Part shown: piece by piece, positions 37,127 through 47,800 of the stretch
How the letters are laid out: each line of letters opens with the position of its first letter
Numbering within the stretch: position 1 is the stretch's first letter
From: Brachyhypopomus gauderio
Lineage: Eukaryota > Chordata > Actinopteri > Gymnotiformes > Hypopomidae
Reading direction: 5' to 3'
Length of the DNA stretch: 64,000 bases
NCBI RefSeq assembly: GCF_052324685.1
Contig: NC_135223.1
Span: 10,593,766-10,657,765, forward strand
The notes under the pieces: generated by a model
Told to the model about the DNA's origin: nothing
Database searches by the model: none
Seen by the model: the letters and a program-made list of their open reading frames with translations, nothing else
Position numbers and translations under genes: made by a program

Positions 37127-38871
37127 CCATGATGGTGGTTATGAAACAGGATGGAGCAGTCGGAGAGTAAACTATTAGCAACGAAGACCAAGAAAGCCTT
37201 GCAATCAATCAGACAGCATGCCAATCATGTTTCATAACCTACAATTAGACCTGCAGATGCCACGGAGCAACAAAAACCCCCACTGTTCACCACTCATTTT
37301 TAGGCAGGCACTCAGGTGGGACCTGAAGTGGTGTGTGTGTGTGTGTGTGTGTATGTGTGTGTGTGTGTGTGTGTGTGTCTGGAGGAATGTGATTGGCCTT
37401 CTCCAACACAAGTGCCATAGTGAATGTTTAAGGGTTCAAGCAAGAGGTTCTCTGTTGCCCAGGTAACCACTTACGGAGGCATTCCTGAAGGACCCGGGCT
37501 TGCACGCTGGTCAGTCTCCTCTCCCTCTGCAAGAGCTGGTCTCCACGGAGACGGGGTAGGGAGCTCAGCCAGGCAGCGGTGCGGCTCCCTGTCAGAAGGA
37601 ACAGAAGGTTCACAGAGTCCAGCACCTCACTCCCACACCCTCTCAGCCAAACTCCCTCTCACCCCCACACCCTCTCAGCCAAACTGTCACCAGCGTGAGG
37701 CGTGTCCCACACACCCCAAACTTCCAACACCATTGGCACTCTGTACGAAACGTGAAACGCACGTCAATGAAAACGAAACGTTTTCATTGACGTGCGTTTC
37801 ACGTTTCGTACAGATGAATGCTGATGAATACTCTCAGAACAAATGGATAAAAATCTCTTTTTTTACTGTCCCTATCTGTGACCAATGCCTGCAGGCCAGG
37901 AGAAATATCAAAACCAAAAGCTCTAATCAACCTTCCTCCGGACGTCTAAAGGGAGACGGACGGTGAAGCCACACTGGGGGGAGGTCAGAGAGAATACACT
38001 TATCCAGCTTATCGAGGTGCGGGGGATGTTCATTCAAATGTGTGGCTACAATAACAGGGTATAGAGCTGGAGCACAAGTTCTGATAACCAGCTGCCTGCG
38101 CTAAGGCTGTTCAACGTGTGTGCACACGCGTGTGGGAGGAACGGGGGTGGCGAGTTATTCTCGCGTCTGCCAAGAGCCAGTGAGACTCAGACGTGGTGGC
38201 CATGTCTGCCTCTACTGAGAGGAGGTGCAGGCAAGGCCAAGGCCACACACACACGCGCAGCCAAGACCACATCACCAGACTTCCAGGTCCTCTGGAGCCA
38301 CGCTTTACATCTTTACAAACATGGTCGGATGTGTTTGGTATTCTTACCTGAGGATGATGGAACTTTTTCTCTGGTAAGGATAAGGCTGTTGAGTATTTCC
38401 AGAGCAGCAGCCCCGTTGATCTGACTGGCCGAGTGTATCAGTCGTGCATGAAGGCCCCCAGTCTCCGCCCCTTGGACCAGCAGGAGATAGTGGCCTTTCT
38501 CTCCTTTTAGCTCGACTTCAGGGGCTAAAGGAAAAGTGTTAATAATCACTTACAAATGTTTACAAACAAAACACCTAATATAGTATATCAGCAGAACAAT
38601 ACTGCAACGTGACCATTTTCATGAACAAAAAGGTTAGCTATTCACTTTTCTCCCTTTTTGAGTCATACAGAATTGTATTAAAATATGACCAGAAATGCAG
38701 GGAAGCGAGTGGACTGTGCTGAAGTGAAACTGTGGGCTGATACCAGATAGGACGGCGGGCCGCTTGGCCACAAAGGCCCTCCATTTGGTACTGCTCAGCT
38801 GGGTGGCTGGGGGAAAAGCTTCAGTGCTCACCACACAGGACAGGCAGAACAGAGCCCCAACCTGCCACACA

Positions 38872-38963
<92 letters not shown>

Positions 38964-39214
38964 GATTCCAATCAGTGTGTCTGCGACTTTTGCAGAGATA
39001 GAGGAATCCTTTACCCAGACTTTGATAGATTTGATGAAGTCCCACAGCCCGGAGATAAAAAGCATCATTTTGTGTGCTAGCGAGCAGCTATCTACAACGT
39101 ACCTCTCCACGCAGAGCACAGAGCTTGCTCGCGAGCACTTGGGCTTTGGCTGATCTGCTGGACAATGTGCTGGAAATGTAAGTCAAGGTATATGCTAACA
39201 ACAGAAGGCTAAAG

Positions 39215-39303
<89 letters not shown>

Positions 39304-41804
39304 GGCCAATGATTAGCTCTCAGGGAATGGAACGTAGTCTTGTTGAAAGTGACTGGATGATTTATCAAGGTTACAGTAAGTAAATGGATGACTACAAATG
39401 TTGGACCATGTTTGTCTTTTGTCAGCCATTCAGTCAAGGGCATCTGAGTGAAAAGATTAATAATTCTTTGATGTAACGACATGAGAGTTGACTGGTGTGA
39501 AATTATTACAGACAGCAAATGGTGGGGTGTGCAGGGTGAACTGTCTGAACACTCACTAAGCATTCCAGTAAATACATGCTAACCAGAGGCTTGACCCAGA
39601 AGCTAAAACCCATTAAAGGACCTACAATCAAAATAACTTCACCTTGGGAAGTAAGAAACTTGCGACGCCCTGCACAGAAAGTCGTTAAGAGAGACAGTAC
39701 AAAAGGAGTCGCACGTCCTTCAACCTTATAAACGATTCAGAGGAGAGACTTGAACATTAAGAGCCGATTCATCACCAGGCCCGACGGAGTTGAAGGATAC
39801 AGCAGAACCTGGGAGTGTGAATGAAGTAGCAGTGGGAGATCCGTAACTCGTACCAGCTGAATCAGCTCCAGCGCCGGCTGGTAATAGTGGAACGTCTGTA
39901 TGCGAGACCGAATACATAATTGGCCCCGTCACGCTAGCATTTCTCGACCCGAGAAGCTAAGTTTTCGTAAATTCATGGGCTGGCAGGCACAACATAATGG
40001 GGGTTCCACGTGAAGGTGGCACGGCAATGCGGCGTGTGCAGATCTTTGTGAAAATGAAGCGATCGTGATGGGAACCCTGGCCTTCTCGTCTTCCCTGATC
40101 ATTTGTAGAAAGAGAAAACGGTTGTGGAAATGCACACGTCAAATAAAAGATGTCTGTGTCAGTCAGTCATCATGCTTTATGTAACTAGCTCCAACTGTAC
40201 CTGATGCATTATGTAGCAAACCTTCTGCACACGGTGTGCACGCATGCACCTAGACTTAGAGACACAAATGGAAAGTGCCTTTTGGAAACTGGGTTGGAAG
40301 ACTGCCTGCCAACGCCGCACTATCATGTAGTGTGTTATTAGAACTTTGAAAGTTTTGGAGATTTAGTTTTTAAAACAAGCACGTTTTGTTCTAAAAAGAC
40401 TGGAAGTCCAGAAGACGCTGAACACGCTCCCGAATAAAGAAGAGATAGAAAGAGATAGACGACAAAGCCAGATTCAAACCACCAACTCACCAAATGGTGT
40501 GGCCAACACAAAAGTCCGATATGGGTCGTTGCAGAGCTACAGTTACACCAAAATCTGTGATCACAGAATTCCATGACTATACAGCCACCAGCACACCATC
40601 TGCCATTCCTGACAGCTGTTGTCAGAATATCTGACCCCACTGTACGGTCATAATGAAGGAGTTAAAACACCCATCAAAATGGGTTTTAGGTGTTATAGTT
40701 TCTGCTGCTAGCTCTCTACTGATCCGACATAAATACCTTTCTGCAAATGAATGTTAGAGAATAACACCTGGAAACGTATTCATTGGTGTTTAAGTCATTT
40801 CCGCACATGGGTACTCACTGTTTACTTACAGCACAATGTGTAAAACTGTTAATTAAATAATGTTTGATGTATTACAAAGATTAACAGCAAGTTAATGTCT
40901 ACAGTGACAGAAGTCGATGGTCACAGATTTCAGCGCTGGTGCAGTACACACACATAAGTAGTTCAGTGACAAACACACTATTGAGGCCTGCTTCACCCCC
41001 CCAAACCTATTAAATCTCAAACCCAGAAGCAGACTGCAGACGAGAAGTGAAGGTAAGCAGATTTGGAGTCAGTGAAATAACCAGGCCATTACTCAGCATT
41101 TTTAGATGGAAACGCAATCTTGGCTAACTGGGTGAACGTAGTTATATATACTAACGGACAGAAACCCTAAAACTTGAACTAACTTTTAACAAAATATATG
41201 GTATTACTCCTTTTAAATGCTATGAGAGCAGCAAGCAGAAATACAAAAGAGAAATCAGTTCAATTAGACCACTGAAATATTAAGTGTAACGGAACGCTGT
41301 TAAATTTGAACAGATAACTCGCCACTCTAGTACCGAACCATTTGAGCTTCATTTCACAAAGAAATCCCACTTTACGCATGTCCACACCATCATTTCAGAT
41401 CCCAACGCATTCTCTCTGTGCGATCTCGGCGACAGATCGGGGGGGAGAACCGTCGCAAACTCATAAACACAGAGACACAAAGGAAAATTATGTTTTAATG
41501 CCCATCACACTAATAATGCTCATAAACATGGCGGGTGCGCGAGGGGAAGTTAATGGCGCTAATCAGGGAGAGGGCAGTAAATGTGAGAGGCGTGTGAGCC
41601 GAGCCCTGGGTAAACAGCCTGCGGGGTGCAATCTGCTCCCTCCGCGCCGCTAGCGCCGTTGCTGCGGTCGCGGGTGATTCATCCGCGGCGGAAAAACTCA
41701 TTACCGCTACATTCCACCCTCTCTCTTTATGACAGGGAGAGGGAGGAGGGATAGAGGGACTGGCTGAGGAATAGAAAGCGAAAGAGCATACAAGGGAAAG
41801 TGAA

Positions 41805-41841
<37 letters not shown>

Positions 41842-44800
41842 AAGTAAAAGCGCGTTTGAACAAAGGGGAGATAGACGAGGGAAAGTATGAACGCATGTGA
41901 AAGAGGGAAAATTCCACCGAGAGAATAACCGTTACGACGGCACTACATAACGCGCGGCTTCGTTAACAGGTGTCCGCTAGTTTCTGTGATGTGGCAATAT
42001 GGGATAATACTGTATCACTTATCCATTATTCTTTTAAACTAGTAACGTCACATTTAAGTCCTGATTCCTAGACAACGTCAGTTTTCTCACATTTGTGACA
42101 AAAGTGTTCAGAGTATCTTAAGTATCACTTTTTAAAAATATATATACACAAACATTTAATGTTTAAAAATGCAATTTTTAGAGGTCTTGTTTTAAATTTT
42201 CTGTAGAAAAAAAATGACAAAAGTTTCAACATTTTGAACATCTGATTTGTTATGTGACTGCACTAATAAGGAAGAGAAGGCCACTAACCTCAGTCTGTGC
42301 CATATGGTCGGTGTAGCAGCAGGTCTCGGACCCCAGGAAGAGCTCACGGCTCCAGTCAGCACTGGCCTGAGCCTTCAGACTGAAGCCTTCAAACAACAGC
42401 TCGGAGACAAACTGCAAACAGGGAGCAGACGAGAGAAAACCCACACGGTGAGCAGAGAATATCTAGTAAACATTGAGTTTAGTGCCCCCCTTCTCCAGTT
42501 AAGCGCTCATTTAAACAATGTAAACTAATTAAGCCATTTGATTCTCTCAGTTATTTACAGTGCATCACTACATGTGGACCCCATAGCCCGAGGACGAACC
42601 CTCATACGTCATCTCTCTGATCCCGCACGCTAAACCTCCAAAATGTTCCACTGGTGCTGTTTCTTATCTCACCGCTTCCCCAGTACAGTCTCCAGGACAA
42701 ACCACCCAAATGCTCCTCTCCCTCTGACCGCAGGATGAAATATCTAGGACAGGCTATCTGAACTCAACATGCACAAAGCGGACACAGAGCTTCTCAGTGT
42801 GTCGTAGATTCATCATCAGAAAAGCCCGACATAATCTCAGAGTTACGATGCAGATTAGGAACAGAAGGCTCTGGCCTGCACATTAATGAATCATGCCATT
42901 TATGTGGGTTTATGGATTTGAATGCAAAGTCCAAATGACTAACTTTTCCATCTATGAAGCCAGTACAGATGTTTGTCTAACTGAGGGACCAGTGCATTTG
43001 GGCTGGAGTTGCTCACAGTGCCACTTGCGTTCCCTAGATCAGAAGTCCCACACAGATGTCTCAAAAGAGGGAAAGATTGCTTTCATTTCATGTTTTCCAA
43101 AGCCATCTGTCATGTTAGCCTGTTCTGCTATTTGGGCATCATGTGACCCCTTTTGCAACTCAGGAGACATAAAATGTTAGAATGCCTTTCATTGCTTTTG
43201 CTGGAGAACAGCTACAAAATGCAATAATTACCTTTTCAAGGCTGAAAGCAAATCCAAATTTTACATCTAAAGCATCAGCTAGTAACATGTGCTACTAATA
43301 CCAAGTCTCTCTCTAGATTTTTTTTATTTGTCTTTCTGTGCGTACATATACATTTTTTTCCTCTCAGTGCCGCTAGAAAGTCTGTGAAATCTTAACTCAT
43401 TTACTGAGCAAAAATATACAGTATTAAAATACTGAACTTCACAGATTCTTAACCTGGCTTGACATATTAATGTACTGGCAGAGTTAACTAGGTTCATATG
43501 GAGTCTCAGGTCATAGCCAGCTTGGCTGCATAACAAGAAATAATACCACATGACTAGCGTCTTAATAATGTCATCAAGATATAAGCACAGATTTATAGAA
43601 GTGTGCCAAATCTCAAATAAAGCAGATTCCAAAGTTACATAAATCACTAAATCTTCTCAAATATTTTCATGGCTTCTCCTACCACTGCTGTGTTGGCAAC
43701 ACCCGACTAATGCTTCCCTGCCTACTTGCTAACATCCAGGTTTCCAGTCATATCTCAGCATGCTTGACTGGCAGCACCTCATGGACCAACTGAAGCTCAA
43801 ACCCAGCAAAGCTGAGCCTCTGTACATCCCAGGAACACCCCATCCTCATCTTAACAGTCACCGTTTCTTTCACAGACACCCTGGTCTAGCCTCCTGAAGC
43901 GGCTTGTAGCTTAGGCATATCTTTGGACAACCAGTTATCGTTTTTGACTCATATTTGGACTCGTGTTTCAAGCCCAACCCGTTCATGCAAATCTTTTTTG
44001 GTAACGCATGAAGGATTCAGCTTTTCCTCTCACAGGAAGCTACCCAGGTGCCTGTGCAGTGTCTCGTCATCTCAAGGCTTGACTTCTGCAACTCGTTACT
44101 TTCTGATCTTCCTCTATGGGCCATCAGACCTGTACAATTGATCCAGAGTGCAGCAGCACAGCTAGTCACCTGCAAAGTCAAAAATTAACATGCCCCTCAC
44201 TATATGGCAAAGTACCTCCAGTACTACAAATCTCAAGGATGAAACTCATTTTGCATTTCTGATGGCTATCAACATTGCATTTAGCAATTTTGTGGTTCAA
44301 CTTTGATCCTAACCCACTGTACTAGTTTGAAAACCTTCTAGGAGTACTTCTTAAAATCATTCTAGATAAGTGTGTCTGATGAAACTGGTCTCCACCAATC
44401 TATTGTGAGGCAGAAGATATACAAATGGAGGAAATTCAGCCCCAGTGCTCCTTTCCCAAGGTTGTCCAGCAAAAATCACTCCAGGCATGCAACAAATATT
44501 ATAAGAAGTCACAAAGATCTGGAACTATGAGGACCTACTACCCTCTCTTACACTGAGTAATGTCAATGTTCAGGAGTCCACCATCAGGTAAACCCTGAAC
44601 AAGAACACCATGCATGGCAAGATACCCACTAGTGTCTAAAACAAACACCTCAGACCACCTGAAGCCAGAGGCCTATTGGTAGAATGTTCTGGGGACAGAA
44701 TAATCCAGAACATAACATTCTGGTCTGAATGAAAAGCATTATATTTGGTGAAAACACTGCATTCCACCATAGGAAGCTCATCCCAGCTGTTGATGATGAG

Positions 44801-47800
44801 GGTCATGGGGATGACGGGGTCAGAGTTTGGAGATTCCTTGGGTCCAAAATGGTTTGTTGCTATTATTAACCTATGAATTCCAGATTGTTCCAGCAATGGG
44901 AGAATGTCAGTGTATCCATCAATGAATTGAAGCTTAACCATAAGTGAGTCATGCAACAAGACACAAGACCTTCAGCACACAAATCTGTCAAGAAGCAGTT
45001 GAAGCAGGAGAAATTTAAAATTTTGGAATAGCTAAATCAAAGTTGAGACCTTAAACCAATTGAATGTTGTGGAAAGATCTTAAAGGAGTGGTTAATTCAA
45101 GGAAGCACCGAGTTGAAGCAGGTTTTAAGTTGGAATGGGCCAAAATTCCTACCCCCCATTATAGACATTGGTCACCAATAAGTTAAACAAATGTTTTGTT
45201 TGTTTGAACCTGTTGCTCAAAAGGGCACATCAGTTACTCAAAACATTAGGGTCCATATGTTAAGAACACATGAAAAAAATATTTTATGTTGGACAATTTT
45301 GCTCAATAAATACATTTTAAATGTTTGTTTGGGGTGTGAGATAATGCTAGTGTATACATTTCTTATCTGATCACATTCAAAGGCTTGGGAACCCCAAGAA
45401 CTAACTTAGGTTTATTACATTACTGCCCTCTGGTGGCCCAACACTGAAATTATAAATGAACTAATAAACTAGGACTAATGAAAACGTCCTGCAAACTGTC
45501 AAACCTTATGCTCATACATGCTGCAGGCTATGACGGTCTAACATACAGATCTGAAAAAGCTTAATAAAAGTCATCAAAGAATAAGTGTTAGAAGCACCTT
45601 TACATGTGAGATTCCACCATAACGCAAACCCAGACCTAATGTTAGGCACTCTACGCCATATTAAAATCTTACATCATTGCACCTCTTCTCCTACATCTCC
45701 TGCCTACATGAGGCCCCAATATTAATATAGTCCATCATATTCAACCAATTAAGAATGGTAGGCAAGTAGTCATGGTGGTTCAGGAGCCGGTCTTGTGACC
45801 ATAGGGTTGTGGGTTTGATTCCCAGTCTCTAGGCCATGACTGAAGTGCCCTTGAGCAAGGAACCTAACCCCACCTGCTTCCCGAGCACCATGCTAAGGCT
45901 GATCCACTGCTCTGGGCACGAGTGTACTACAGATCTCTAGTGATCACTAGTGTGTGTGTGTGTGTGTGTGTTCTCACTGCACAGATGGGTAAATGCATCG
46001 GACTAATTCCCAGGCATGAAAATGGGTCAGGGGTTAAAAAGGTGAGAAGACCGGGGGGCGGGGCATGTGACGTCATGGGGATACGGCGACGGGGCGTTGA
46101 CATGTGACGTCATGGGTATACTGCGACGGGGGGGGGGGTGGGATGGGGGTGGCTGCAGGTGTACGGGGATACAGCGAAAGGTGATGCCAAATATTACGGA
46201 GCTCGTAAGGTGACGTCATGTAAAAAATATAATAACGCGTGGCCACGACTTACTAACGCGTGCGAACAAGATAATTAATTATTACTTTATATAAAGCCAG
46301 GTTTATCTTCCTTGGGCAGTCAGTTCGCGAACATCCCTGGGATCTGCTTGCTTTGCTGTGAAAAAATAAACTTTGTTGCCGCGTGTGAAAGGCGACGTTA
46401 GTATCTCGTTCCCACGCGTTAATAAGTCGTGGCCACGCGTTATTTATTTATTTTTTACATGATGTCACCTTACGGGCTCCGTAAAATATAGTAAAATCCA
46501 TTAAAACATTTTTTTGACTGTCATGTCAATGGATTCAATGTAAACGCAATCCGTAAACGCAAGAAGCCGCTTTCGCCATTCCGGATGGCTCAGTCAAAAC
46601 CATTACGTCTTAATGAACCAATAAATACATCAGCGGCGAAAATTATTGTAAAAATACCAGGTTTACGTGTTTTTATTTTCTAACATGAGCTAAAGCACAG
46701 GGTAGACTCAAACGACAAGAGTTTACAACTTCATCTTCAATCTTTTCAGCCCTGGCGCGAATGTTCTCCTCACACGTCCCTGGATTCACCGGTTACAACT
46801 ACAGACACACTAGAAAAAAATCTTGTTTCTTATTTTATGTCACCGTTAACTACACGGGGTTGACGCGAACTTAAATAGGTAGATAGATGGGCCTATTATC
46901 ACAAGAGCTTGTGGTTAGATCTGACAGTGTTCAACGCTGTAGCGAACGACAGTAACTTTGTTTTACCGCAAAATATGAAAACGATTGAAACCATTAATAA
47001 CCCAATTAAATCCACCCAATTAAAAATGTACGATCTGGTAAACGTAGTGGTAAATGTACGCTCTTCTGACTTGTCCGCGGTGTAGCACTAGGTCCTGCTT
47101 CTCGTCCCGCTTAGCAGTAAATGAATAACATGAATGAAGAACGTTCGTATGATTGAAACGCTATTTGGCCTCTATGATGGTTCTGGGCGGAAACTGCTGG
47201 CCACTGTGTCATTGAAATAGCCAATTTCGGAAGTGCTCTGTTTGCTAATTAAGTCAATATGATAATTAAAATATAATCTCCCGACCCCCCCCCCCCCCCC
47301 CCCCAAACAAAAAACTCATCGGATCTACACGATTCACGTAGGTCACCCTTTTCAACTTCAAAACGGCGAATTTCGCCGAAAGGTGACAAATTTTCATGCC
47401 TGAATTCCGATTGAGGTGGTAGGACACCAGCTAAGGCAACCCCACACCTTTAACTGGGTCTCTCTTAAAACAGACATTTAGCAGGCAAATTCAAGATTTG
47501 TGGTGTGGTCCACCAAGCTATGCAAAAACCTCTGAACACAGACCGCACAGAGAGGCGGGAGCGTCACGTTACCCTTTTCTCTCTGATGAGCAGGCCTCCT
47601 CTCCACAGCTCATGTTCATCGATGCAGTCGTCCACGGCAGAGGGAGAACATATCTGTCCTGAAAGGTACGAGGCTGCCATCTGCCATCTATGGAGGAGAA
47701 TTACCATTAGACCCAATGATAATGCTGCTTCATTTCAACCCCCCCACCCAAAACTAAGAACATTTCCAAAATCAAATAATAAACGGTTGGTTACCCTGCA

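Larger units (their letters stand above)
42412..47572 (-). other. mtbp: mtbp intron 7, rich in mobile elements
   Basis: 5.16 kb holding, in + order, an L2 LINE tail, a decayed Tc1/mariner transposase, a tRNA-derived SINE, a 37-bp CRE duplication, a MITE and a run of 20 C. All other mtbp introns are shorter. Confidence 0.85.
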
